Source: JAHECQ01 sp047638695 (GTDB lineage Bacteria > Actinomycetota > Acidimicrobiia > Acidimicrobiales > SZUA-35). From it: a DNA stretch of 27,217 nt. Location of the stretch: contig JBLINY010000060.1 of NCBI GenBank assembly GCA_047638695.1, positions 1 to 27,217 on the forward strand. Direction: 5' to 3'. Each line of letters starts with the position of its first letter. Position 1 is the stretch's first letter. The notes under the pieces are model-generated. The model was given only the letters and a program-made list of their open reading frames with translations, was not told where the DNA came from and searched no databases. A program made the translations under genes and the position numbers. Shown here one piece after another: positions 7,338 through 14,968 of this stretch.

Positions 7338-8222
7338 ATGAAGGACCCCGTGGTTATCGAGGTTGCCATCAACGGCATCGCCAAGAAGGAGAAGAATCCG
7401 AATATCCCTCTCTCGCCAGAGGAGATTCAGATCGCCAGCCTGGCGTGTCTCGAGGCCGGCGCCTCGATCATTCACGCCCACAACCACAACATTCGCCTGG
7501 TCGGTCAGGAAGCGGTTGATGCGTACGCCGCCGCGTGGGTCGACATCTTGGCCCAGCGTCCCGATGCTCTTTGGTACGCCACCGGCGTGGCGGCCGAAAG
7601 CACCGACGACCGGTTGCTCCATCACGAACTGCTGGCCGACCTGGGTCTTATTCGTATGGCCTATGTCGATCCGGGTTCGACCAACACCGGTTGGGCCGAC
7701 ACTGACGGCATTCCAACCGGTGGAACATACGTCAACAGCTATGACCACATTCGGGCCGCGTTCGAACAGTGCGAGAGACGAAGCCTGGCCCCGGCCATCG
7801 CCATCTACGAGCCGGGCTGGCTCAACACCACGCTGGCTTATCACCGAGCCGGCAAGTTGCCGGCAGGTGCCATGGTGAAGTTGTACTTCGGCGACGAATG
7901 GGGCCTCCTCGCCCGTTCGAAGGGCGTGAGTTTCGGCCTACCGCCAACAGAAAACGCATTGCTGGCCTACCTCGACATGCTTGAAGGATCGGGGCTGCCC
8001 TGGTCCGTGTCGGTGTGGGGCGGTGACCTCATGAAGACCCCGCTGCCACGACTGGCACTCGAGCGCGGTGGCCATCTGCATGTAGGGCTCGAAGAGTTCT
8101 ATGACCCGGCCCGACAGCCCACGAACGTCGAGTTGGTGGAAGAAGCGGTTGCCCTCTGTGACCAGGTAGGCCGCCCGGTCGCATCGTGCGCCGAGGCCGC
8201 CGATCTACTCGGACTCTCGTAG
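7338..8222 (+). CDS. BKACE-family beta-keto acid cleavage enzyme (DUF849)
   Basis: The 294-residue protein matches the 3-keto-5-aminohexanoate cleavage (Kce/BKACE) family: E8 in VIEVAING, the zinc motif IHAHNHN with H46 and H48, and the C-terminal GGHLHVGLEEF, which carries the family's metal-ligand Glu. BKACE enzymes condense a beta-keto acid with acetyl-CoA and give acetoacetate plus a CoA ester two carbons shorter. The substrate varies widely between subfamilies and cannot be fixed here. The neighbouring CoA-transferase/hydrolase gene could recycle acetoacetate or the CoA ester. It lies 39 bp after the amidohydrolase and has a strong ribosome-binding site. Confidence 0.88.
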   Translation: MKDPVVIEVAINGIAKKEKNPNIPLSPEEIQIASLACLEAGASIIHAHNHNIRLVGQEAVDAYAAAWVDILAQRPDALWYATGVAAESTDDRLLHHELLADLGLIRMAYVDPGSTNTGWADTDGIPTGGTYVNSYDHIRAAFEQCERRSLAPAIAIYEPGWLNTTLAYHRAGKLPAGAMVKLYFGDEWGLLARSKGVSFGLPPTENALLAYLDMLEGSGLPWSVSVWGGDLMKTPLPRLALERGGHLHVGLEEFYDPARQPTNVELVEEAVALCDQVGRPVASCAEAADLLGLS

Positions 8223-8260
8223 CTCTCTCAATGGTTCGGCCGGACGAGTAGCGTTCGTGC

Positions 8261-9556
8261 ATGGGGAATCAAGGGGTCGATTGGCAAGAGCGGTTCAAGG
8301 ATCGCGTGATCACACCGGAAAAGGCCGCGTCGTATGTGCGCGATGGCGATCTGGTGATGTCAGGGCTGCCTGAGGCCACCGCCTTCCTCGAAGCGCTGGG
8401 CGCCGCTACCCACCTCAGCAGCTTCGACGTCTTCGTTCCGGCGCCTCGCGTTGGCGGGGTGGCTGTTACCAATAACCCCGGCGCTCGGCTCCTCACCTCG
8501 TTCCGCACACAGATCCTGCGCGACTCTGGTGTTGCAGCCGAGGTGCTGCCGGTGCGATTGAACGACTGGGGAAACTTCATTCGTCGGGTGAGGCCACGGG
8601 TGTCGGTGTTCAATGTGGCCACACCGGACAGCGACGGCACGGTGCGGCCGGGTGCCACGATGTCGGCCAACGATGCCTTCGTTCGCCGCGACGACCGTGG
8701 CCCCGACGATCTTGTGTTCGGGCTGGTGAATCCGTTGCTCCCTCACGTGCGGGGCGACGCCTTCCACGTCGATGACTTCGATGGACTCATCGCCATGAAT
8801 GACACCAGCCGGGCGATGCCGCTCCACGACGAGCGGAAAGCCCCCGCCGACCTCGATGCCTTCGTTGGGGCCCTTGATGAGCTGATACCCGATGGCGCCA
8901 CCATCCAAGCCGGAGTTGGAGGAATCGCAGAGCTGGCGTTGGCCAAGCTCACGCACAAGACAGACCTCGGGATTCATACCGAAGTGATCGGGGCCGGGCT
9001 GGTGGAGCTGATCCGCAGTGGCGCTGCCAACGGCTCTCGCAAGACCGTGTTCCCCGATGAAGCGGTGTTCACGATCTCAGTGCCCGAGACGTACGAGTTC
9101 ATTGATCAGAATCCGGGGGTTCGCATCGAGTCCGCCAGCCTGCTTCTTGATCCGGCCATGATCGCCAGTAACCACCAGATGCGATGCATCAACTCATCCA
9201 TCGAAATCGACCTGTGGGGTCAGGCCAATTCGGAGATGATCGACGGCGCGCAACACAGCGGAGTGGGTGGCCAGCTCGACTTCCTTCGAGGCTGCTCGCT
9301 GTCGAACGACGCGTTGTCCATCCTGGTCTTGCCATCGACTGCGGTGGGCGGCACCCGGAGCCGGATAGTTCCCCAGATCGCCCAGAACGCCGTGACCGCT
9401 ACTCGCTACGACACCCAAGCCGTGGTGACTGAGCAAGGCATCGCCCATCTTCGCGACGCCACCGTTGCTCAGAAGGCCGAGCGGCTCATCGCCATCGCTC
9501 ATCCTGACTTCCGGGCCGAACTGCAGGATTCAGCCGGCCGCATGGGAATTCTCTAG
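8261..9556 (+). CDS. Acetyl-CoA hydrolase / 4-hydroxybutyrate-type CoA-transferase family protein
   Basis: This 431-residue class I CoA-transferase/hydrolase has the expected family length. It has the substrate-domain IQAGVGGIAELAL (215-227), GIHTEVIGAG with E241 as the candidate glutamate that forms the glutamyl-CoA thioester, GGQLDFLRG, and VVTEQGIAHLR near the C-terminus. Such enzymes move CoA between acetyl-CoA and short carboxylates, or hydrolyse CoA esters. The N-terminal half is more divergent than in canonical 4-hydroxybutyrate CoA-transferases. It follows BKACE by 38 bp and ends the four-gene run. A role in supplying or removing CoA from the BKACE products is inferred from position. 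Confidence 0.85.
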   Translation: MGNQGVDWQERFKDRVITPEKAASYVRDGDLVMSGLPEATAFLEALGAATHLSSFDVFVPAPRVGGVAVTNNPGARLLTSFRTQILRDSGVAAEVLPVRLNDWGNFIRRVRPRVSVFNVATPDSDGTVRPGATMSANDAFVRRDDRGPDDLVFGLVNPLLPHVRGDAFHVDDFDGLIAMNDTSRAMPLHDERKAPADLDAFVGALDELIPDGATIQAGVGGIAELALAKLTHKTDLGIHTEVIGAGLVELIRSGAANGSRKTVFPDEAVFTISVPETYEFIDQNPGVRIESASLLLDPAMIASNHQMRCINSSIEIDLWGQANSEMIDGAQHSGVGGQLDFLRGCSLSNDALSILVLPSTAVGGTRSRIVPQIAQNAVTATRYDTQAVVTEQGIAHLRDATVAQKAERLIAIAHPDFRAELQDSAGRMGIL

Positions 9557-10127
9557 AGAAGTTCCACCGCCACTTCGGCCACCGACCTTCAACGCAGTAG
9601 AGGCGTTCGCTGGACGAAAGGGAGTTTCTTCCACCAGCGACCGAGGCCCCACGTATCACCCGCGTCACCGAGCGCTAGGGCGCCGAGCACGAGGGCCTAG
9701 ATGAGGTGGTCGTCCATGAATGGGTTGTTCTCAGGCCAAAGAGCCAATCGTTGACTCTGAACCTCTGCCAAGGCGAGTCGCAGGGCCGAAGGTCCTCAAC
9801 CGCCACCAACATGGGCGTGGTTGCTCGGCTGAGGAGACGCTCGTCTACGGGGACCGGCGATTCGCTTCAACACCGTTGTGCCGGAATGATTCGACGCTCA
9901 ATCGGCGTGCCAACGACAACGGCCTGGCAAGAGCGGCTACTCACGACAACGGACTTGATTTGACCGTGTCACCACTAGCCCGCTTCGCAGGAGGATTCCC
10001 TGCGTGACAACGAGGGCGCCGATGCGCCCTTGGATCCGACGGGCAGGGCCTGTGCTATCAATGTCAGTTAGCGCGCACATCTGCGCCACCCGACGATTGG
10101 ATCGCCATCACCCAGCTCGCCCCAGAT
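9557..10127. other. 571-bp gap without an intact gene
   Basis: Apart from the decayed DoxX-like remnant near 9589-9750, I find no convincing coding frame here. The overlapping plus-strand frames at 9706-9963 and 9720-10007 translate to arginine/serine-rich sequence with no family resemblance. The right end must hold the promoter of the decarboxylase. I see no clear -35/-10 pair, and AGGAGG at 9989-9994 is not placed before a usable start. Confidence 0.6.
9589..9750 (-). pseudogene. DoxX-like membrane protein remnant, C-terminal part
   Basis: Read on the minus strand, a frame gives PENNPFMDDHLI, then TAG (9697-9699), then ALVLGALALGDAGDTWGLGR and a basic tail ending in TPLLR before TGA at 9589-9591. 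The order NPF-D-H-xx(Y)AL, a hydrophobic helix, then AG-T-GLGR is typical of the last helix of DoxX-family membrane proteins, where tyrosine normally sits at the TAG. Upstream, the frame reaches a TGA at 9796-9798 and I find no matching N-terminus in other frames. It is therefore a broken 3' remnant. The family call rests on about 50 residues. Confidence 0.5.
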
Positions 10128-11522
10128 TTGTTGATGCATGCCGAACACGATTGGAATGTGGTCTTCAAAGGCCTCCAGGAGCTGATCGCACACGAGACAG
10201 CCGTCCCGGTTCGGGGGCCGCGGGCCCCATCCGATCTCTCGGCCGAGCTGTCGCTCGAGCTTGGGGACCAAGGCATTCCCCTCCAAGACGTGGTCGCAGA
10301 ACTCGTCCAGATCGGCAAGGCCACGCCGGCGACGGCGCCGAGCCAGTTCTTCAACCAGTTGTTCGGGGGGCGCATAGAGGCAGCGACGATTGCGGAGATG
10401 TTCTCTGCGTTCCTCAACACCTCGATGTATACGTACAAGGTTGCCGGCCCGCAGGTACTGATCGAGCGGACGTTGATCGAACGGATGTGCAAGCTCGCCG
10501 GATTCGAGACCGGGGACGGCAGCTTCACGCCAGGCGGGTCACTGTCGAACATGTTGGCGATGGTCGTCGCCCGTGAGGAGCACTTTCCCGAGCGTGACGA
10601 CGGAGGGCCGCCGTCACGTCACGCGATTGCTTATACGTCGGATCTCGGGCACTACTCGGTGCGCAAGAACGCCATGCTCACCGGGGTGGGACGTCGAAAT
10701 CTCCGGCTGCTCGCAACCACGCCAGACGGCCGTATGGATCCGCGGGCGTTCAGCGAACAAATCGAACGGGATCTGGCGGACGGATACCAACCGTTCTTCG
10801 TCAACGTGACCGCCGGAACCACGGTTCTGGGCGCCTTCGATCCGCTCGTGGAGCTGACATCGATCGCTCGACAATACGGGCTGTGGGTCCACGTCGACGG
10901 AGCATTGGGGGGTTCGATGCTGTTGAGCGACAGACATCGTGACCTGCTCGAAGGCCTCGAAAAAGTCGACAGTTTCACTTGGGACGCCCACAAGTTGATG
11001 GGAGTTCCGTTGACGTCATCGGTGTGTCTCTTCCGAGGGCGTGGGCTCTTGGAGACGCACCTGGCCGAGGTTGCCGACTACCTCTTCCAGGCCGATGATC
11101 GCTCGCTCGACCCAGGGTTGACATCGTTGCAGTGCGGGCGCCGAAATGACGCGCTCAAGGTATGGGCCGCGTGGAAGTATCTGGGCGACGACGGCTACGC
11201 CGCCCGCATAGAGAACGTGATGGAGATGGCGACCTACCTTGCGAGCCAGGTGGAGCAGACGCCGGGGCTCAGGCTGATCAGACAGCCCGTATCGATCAAC
11301 GTGTGTTTCACGGTCGATGGCATCGATGCAGCCACGATGTGCCAAGCGCTGCACGAGAGCGAGCGGGCGTTAGTCGGCTTTGCCTCGGTCGATGGAGAAC
11401 CGGTGATTCGCCTGGCTGTGGCTGCGCCTACAACTCGAGAAGCGCTCGATGCCTTCCTGGCGTCAGTGGCGAAAACTGCGTACGAGCTCCGGTCCAGCGA
11501 CAAGGAGACTTGTGGAATCTGA
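10128..11522 (+). CDS. Group II PLP-dependent amino acid decarboxylase
   Basis: The 464-residue protein belongs to the glutamate/aspartate/aromatic amino acid decarboxylase superfamily. Visible features are TPGGSLSN (134-141, phosphate binding), His175 stacking on the cofactor (DLGHYSV), VHVDGALGG with D257, and the PLP lysine K289 in TWDAHKLMG. NQLFGG and MYTYKVAGP resemble the glutamate/sulfinoalanine-type subgroup, but the substrate cannot be assigned. No ATG or GTG precedes this point in frame, so TTG 10128, TTG 10131 or ATG 10134 must be used unless a rarer codon is. The methyltransferase gene overlaps its 3' end, suggesting that the amine product may be methylated. Confidence 0.85.
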   Translation: MLMHAEHDWNVVFKGLQELIAHETAVPVRGPRAPSDLSAELSLELGDQGIPLQDVVAELVQIGKATPATAPSQFFNQLFGGRIEAATIAEMFSAFLNTSMYTYKVAGPQVLIERTLIERMCKLAGFETGDGSFTPGGSLSNMLAMVVAREEHFPERDDGGPPSRHAIAYTSDLGHYSVRKNAMLTGVGRRNLRLLATTPDGRMDPRAFSEQIERDLADGYQPFFVNVTAGTTVLGAFDPLVELTSIARQYGLWVHVDGALGGSMLLSDRHRDLLEGLEKVDSFTWDAHKLMGVPLTSSVCLFRGRGLLETHLAEVADYLFQADDRSLDPGLTSLQCGRRNDALKVWAAWKYLGDDGYAARIENVMEMATYLASQVEQTPGLRLIRQPVSINVCFTVDGIDAATMCQALHESERALVGFASVDGEPVIRLAVAAPTTREALDAFLASVAKTAYELRSSDKETCGI

Positions 11523-12171
11523 CAAAGATCTCGACGTGGGCTCAGGCTGGGCGCACGCTCCGCGTATGGACTCTGAGTACAACCGGGCCGAATACGACGA
11601 GTTGGGCGAACGCTACGAAGGCATGGTTGCCGGCTGGCGCTACGTGGCGCCGCGTGGCACGGCCGAGATGATTCTCAACCACCTTGGCAGCGCGGACGGT
11701 CGGGTACTCGACTGCGCCTGTGGTACTGGGCTCACGGGCGCGGCTCTCCACGAGGCTGGATTCCGAAAGATCGTCGGAGCCGATATCTCGACCGTGTCGT
11801 TGGATGTCGCACGGGCCAAGAACGTCTACACCGACCTGCACGAAGTCGATTTGCAGGCCTTGCCGATCAAGCAGTTCACCGATGACGGCTTCGATGCCGT
11901 TCAATGCGTTGCCGCAATGGCTTTCATCGGAGCCGAGCCGATGTTCAGGGAGATGTGCAGGCTGGTTCGTCCCGGCGGTGTCGCCCTGTATACCCAGCGG
12001 GTTGATCTCTACGAAGCCCGGGGCTACGAGGCGGTCGAGGAACTACTGACCAGCGAGGGGCTTTGGAGCCCGCTCGAGTGCAGCGCCCCGCAGCCGTACC
12101 TGCCAGGCCACCCGGATTATCGAGAGAATATTCTCGTGCGGTATCACGCCTTTCGCGTCGGCGAAGGCTGA
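11512..12171 (+). CDS. Class I SAM-dependent methyltransferase
   Basis: The protein is about 219 residues from GTG 11512. It has the Rossmann methyltransferase motif I VLDCACGTGLTG (65-76), an acidic end of strand 2 (GADIS, D91), a motif II/III region at FDAVQCVAAMAFIG, and the post-III LVRPGGVALY. I chose GTG 11512 because AGGAG at 11503-11507 precedes it and because it overlaps the decarboxylase by 11 nt, a coupled arrangement. ATG 11566 is an alternative that would shorten it by 18 residues. It resembles generic small-molecule methyltransferases. The product of the upstream decarboxylase is a candidate acceptor, by inference. Confidence 0.8.
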   Translation: MESDKDLDVGSGWAHAPRMDSEYNRAEYDELGERYEGMVAGWRYVAPRGTAEMILNHLGSADGRVLDCACGTGLTGAALHEAGFRKIVGADISTVSLDVARAKNVYTDLHEVDLQALPIKQFTDDGFDAVQCVAAMAFIGAEPMFREMCRLVRPGGVALYTQRVDLYEARGYEAVEELLTSEGLWSPLECSAPQPYLPGHPDYRENILVRYHAFRVGEG

Positions 12172-12217
12172 CCCGGAGGGGCGTATGCAGGTGACCCGGC
12201 AGCAGATCGGATAACTA

Positions 12218-13051
12218 TCAGCGATCCGGTGGTCGGTGGTGACGAATCGGTCGCTCCTGCCGGGCGAACTTGGGCCAGCGAGACCACGGCGGACCAGCTT
12301 CGAAACCGCCGTCGACCACGAACTCGCGACCCGTGACCCACTCCGAATCATCGCTGGCCAGGAAGAGGGCCATGTTGGCGATGTCGAGCGGCTCACCGAC
12401 GCGTCCCATGACCTGCGAGGCGGCGCCGGCCTCGCGCATCTGGGCGATCTGGCTGTCGTCAGCGTCGGGTCGACCCGCTGCAAGGGGAGTAGCGATAAAG
12501 CCCGGGCAGATGGCGTTGACCCGGATGCCATGCTCACCGAGTTCCAGGGCCACCGTCTTGGTCATGTGGATCACGGCGCACTTGGCGACGCTGTAGAGGT
12601 GCGGCGCGTAACCCGGCCGCAAGCCGGCCACGCTGGCCGTCGAGATGATCGACCCTGATCCTTGGAGTTTCATCACCGGAGCAACGTGCTTCATTCCGAG
12701 GAACACGCTCTTGACCAATACGTCCATGGTGAGGTCGTAATCGTCGACGCTGGTCGACTCGATCGGCCCGAGAGCTCCGCCAAATCCGGCGTTGTTGAAC
12801 AGCACATCGATGCGTCCGAACCGGTCGGTCGTTTCGGCGATCATGGCGGCGACGTCTTCCTCTTTGGAAACGTCGGTGCGGAGGAATCCGCTGCTATCAC
12901 CCATCTCGCTTGCCAGCGCCGACCCTTTCTGCTCGTCGAGATCGGCGATCAGAACCTTGCCGCCCTCCTCGACGAAGCGCCGCACGGTCCCGGCTCCGAT
13001 CCCGCTGGCGCCGCCCGTAATCGCGGCGACCTTTCCATCCATTCGACCCAT
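12218..13051 (-). CDS. SDR-family NAD(P)-dependent oxidoreductase
   Basis: This 277-residue classical SDR starts MGRMDGKVAAITGG. It has TGGASGIG at 12-19, NNAG at 86-89, Ser140, Tyr153 and Lys157 (YSVAK), D37 after strand 2 (NAD+ preference), and GREFVVDGG near the end. About 25 residues follow the usual SDR terminus and are rich in Trp, Pro, Arg and His, an unusual extension. A longer open frame reaches 13381 but runs through the divergent promoter region and lacks family similarity, so I start at 13051. It is convergent with the methyltransferase and divergent from the D-aminoacylase-type gene (157 bp between starts). Confidence 0.88.
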   Translation of the reverse strand: MGRMDGKVAAITGGASGIGAGTVRRFVEEGGKVLIADLDEQKGSALASEMGDSSGFLRTDVSKEEDVAAMIAETTDRFGRIDVLFNNAGFGGALGPIESTSVDDYDLTMDVLVKSVFLGMKHVAPVMKLQGSGSIISTASVAGLRPGYAPHLYSVAKCAVIHMTKTVALELGEHGIRVNAICPGFIATPLAAGRPDADDSQIAQMREAGAASQVMGRVGEPLDIANMALFLASDDSEWVTGREFVVDGGFEAGPPWSRWPKFARQERPIRHHRPPDR

Positions 13052-13208
13052 GGTTGCTCTCTTTTCAGAAACGGCCGTCGTGGCCTCAGTTGGCCCGATC
13101 CTGTCCCAAACTCGACCCCACACGCACACTGAACCGTTACGGGTAGACCACACCGACCGCCCGAAGGGAAGTAGCCTCCAAGCAAAGACATCACTTCTAG
13201 GGGGAATG

Positions 13209-14909
13209 ATGGCATTCGATTTGGTTATTCGAAACGGTGTAGTCGTAGACGGCTCAGGCCTGTCACGGTTCCGAGCTGACGTGGGGGTGGTAGGGGACAA
13301 GATCGCCAAGATCGGCCGGATTGACGAGACGGGGACCGAGGAAATTGACGCCGAAGGGCACGTGGTAACACCCGGTTTCATCGACGTTCACACCCATATG
13401 GACGCTCAGATCAATTGGGATCCGCTGGGCACCAGCTCGTGCTGGCACGGCATCACCTCGGTGGTTATGGGCAACTGTGGCTTCACGTTGGCCCCGGCCC
13501 GGGCCAACGAACGAGAGCTGGTCGTGCGCAATCTCGAGCGAGCCGAGGACATTTCGGCTGACGCCATGGCTGCCGGCATCGACTGGACGTGGGAGACCTA
13601 TCCCGAATATCTCGACGCACTCGAGCTGCTTCCGAAGGGCATCAACTACGGCGGCTACGTCGGCCACTCGGCATTGCGAACATGGGCCATGGGCGAGCGG
13701 GCGTTCGAGGAGGTCGCGACCGAGGACGACCTCAAGGTCATGGCGGATGAACTGCGCAGCTCGTTGCGGGCCGGCGCTCTCGGCTTCACTACGAGCCGGA
13801 CCTTCAATCATCAGACGTCCGACGATCGGCCGGTGGCCAGCCGCGTGGCGACATGGGATGAGGTTGCCACGCTGGTGCGGGTCATGGGTGACGAGGGCGG
13901 TGGCATCTTTGAGATTGCGGGCGAAGATGTCGGCCGAGACGAGGACAAGCAAGCCGACTACTACGGACGGCTCGAAGATTTGGCCGTCGAAACTGGCTGC
14001 CCGATCACGTTCGGCGTGGCATCCGGCCGTTATCCGAAGGGCGAGCATCGTGCGATGCTCGACTTGCTCGACCGCACCGCGGCACGAGGCGGCCGCATGA
14101 TTGGCCAAGCCCACGCCCGTGAGTTCAACGTTGTGCTCTCCTTCAAGACCCAGATTCCATTCGACGCTCTCGCCGAATGGAAGGACTTTCGCACCTGGCC
14201 GCTAGAAGAACAGAAGAAGGCGCTGCAGGATCCGACCATGCGGGACAAGCTGATCGCTGCAGCCGAAGACGGCTCGTGGTCGAAGGGCGTGGGGGCCGAA
14301 GCCCGCAAACCCGACTACGACTGGATCCGGGTGATGGACGGCCCGATGCCGCCGTACCGGACGGTGTCGGAAGTGGCCGCCGAACGTGGCGTGTCGCCGG
14401 CCCAATGCATGATTGACCTTGCCGTCGAATCGGACTTTGAACAGTTCTTCCTGCAGCCGATCCTGAACGGTGATCAGGACGTCGTGCTGGAGATCATGAA
14501 GCACCCTCACTGCATCACGACGTTCTCAGACTCCGGTGCCCACGTCAGCCAGTTGATGGACAGCTCGATACAAACCCACGTGTTGGGTCACTGGACCAGG
14601 GAGAAGGAAGCGTTCACTCTCGAGGAAGCGGTGCGAGGCCTGACCTTCGAGCCATCGACGGCGTGGGGCTTCCACGATCGTGGTCTCCTGCGGGAGGGGA
14701 TGAAGGCCGACATCTGTGTCTTTGACCCCGAGACCGTCGGCCCAGCCATGCCACAGGTAGCGCAGGACCTGCCAGGTGGAGCCACCCGACTCACGCAGAA
14801 ATCGGTGGGGATCAAGGCCACGGTCGTCAACGGCTCGATCCTCACCCTGGATCAGGAGCACACCGGCAACCTGCCGGGCGAAGTATTGCGAGGTCCGCTC
14901 GCTCGTTAG
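13209..14909 (+). CDS. D-aminoacylase / N-acyl-D-amino-acid deacylase-type amidohydrolase
   Basis: The protein is about 566 residues, the normal length for the COG3653 family. It opens FDLVIRNGVVVDGSG, has the metal motif GFIDVHTHMD (H61, H63), the family hallmark ITSVVMGNCGFTLAP, a late FSDSGAHV with the metal-binding Asp, and the closing GLLREGMKADICVFDP. Members hydrolyse N-acyl-D-amino acids, but many homologues have unknown amide or cyclic-imide substrates. ATG 13209 is preferred to ATG 13206 because AGGGGG at 13199-13204 is then 4 nt away. The open frame further upstream to 12792 belongs to the divergent SDR region. No signal peptide, so it is probably cytosolic. Confidence 0.87.
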   Translation: MAFDLVIRNGVVVDGSGLSRFRADVGVVGDKIAKIGRIDETGTEEIDAEGHVVTPGFIDVHTHMDAQINWDPLGTSSCWHGITSVVMGNCGFTLAPARANERELVVRNLERAEDISADAMAAGIDWTWETYPEYLDALELLPKGINYGGYVGHSALRTWAMGERAFEEVATEDDLKVMADELRSSLRAGALGFTTSRTFNHQTSDDRPVASRVATWDEVATLVRVMGDEGGGIFEIAGEDVGRDEDKQADYYGRLEDLAVETGCPITFGVASGRYPKGEHRAMLDLLDRTAARGGRMIGQAHAREFNVVLSFKTQIPFDALAEWKDFRTWPLEEQKKALQDPTMRDKLIAAAEDGSWSKGVGAEARKPDYDWIRVMDGPMPPYRTVSEVAAERGVSPAQCMIDLAVESDFEQFFLQPILNGDQDVVLEIMKHPHCITTFSDSGAHVSQLMDSSIQTHVLGHWTREKEAFTLEEAVRGLTFEPSTAWGFHDRGLLREGMKADICVFDPETVGPAMPQVAQDLPGGATRLTQKSVGIKATVVNGSILTLDQEHTGNLPGEVLRGPLAR

Positions 14910-14937
14910 TGCGGGCATATCTCGTCTAGGTCGTCTG

Positions 14938-14968
14938 CTCGTCTAGGCGCTGTGTTCGCCTAGACGAG
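14938..14968. terminator. Bidirectional terminator hairpin between convergent genes
   Basis: CTCGTCTAGGCG (14938-14949) and CGCCTAGACGAG (14957-14968) form a perfect 12-bp stem with a 7-nt loop. The hairpin overlaps the last codons and the TAG (14943-14945) of the minus-strand CoA-transferase and follows the deacylase stop by 28 nt. CTCGTCTAGG is also present as a direct copy at 14921-14930. There is no strong T-tract, so the position is the main support. Confidence 0.6.

Noticed and set aside
138..9699. TAG codons in place of Tyr in both the transposase and the DoxX-like remnant, suggesting amber recoding
   Set aside because: Many intact genes here end in TAG at the expected family length (SDR 6257, BKACE 8222, CoA-transferase 9556, deacylase 14909, CMD protein 18546). 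Both affected genes are also otherwise truncated, so decay explains them.
9706..10007. Two overlapping plus-strand frames in the gap before the decarboxylase
   Set aside because: They show no recognisable motif, lack ribosome sites, and their sequence partly reads as a decayed DoxX-like gene on the other strand.
12792..13208. Long N-terminal extension of the deacylase frame
   Set aside because: It runs antisense through the divergent SDR and its promoter. Family similarity and the ribosome site place the start at 13209.
13052..13381. N-terminal extension of the minus-strand SDR frame
   Set aside because: The sequence before MGRMDGK is unlike SDRs and crosses the 5' part of the deacylase gene.
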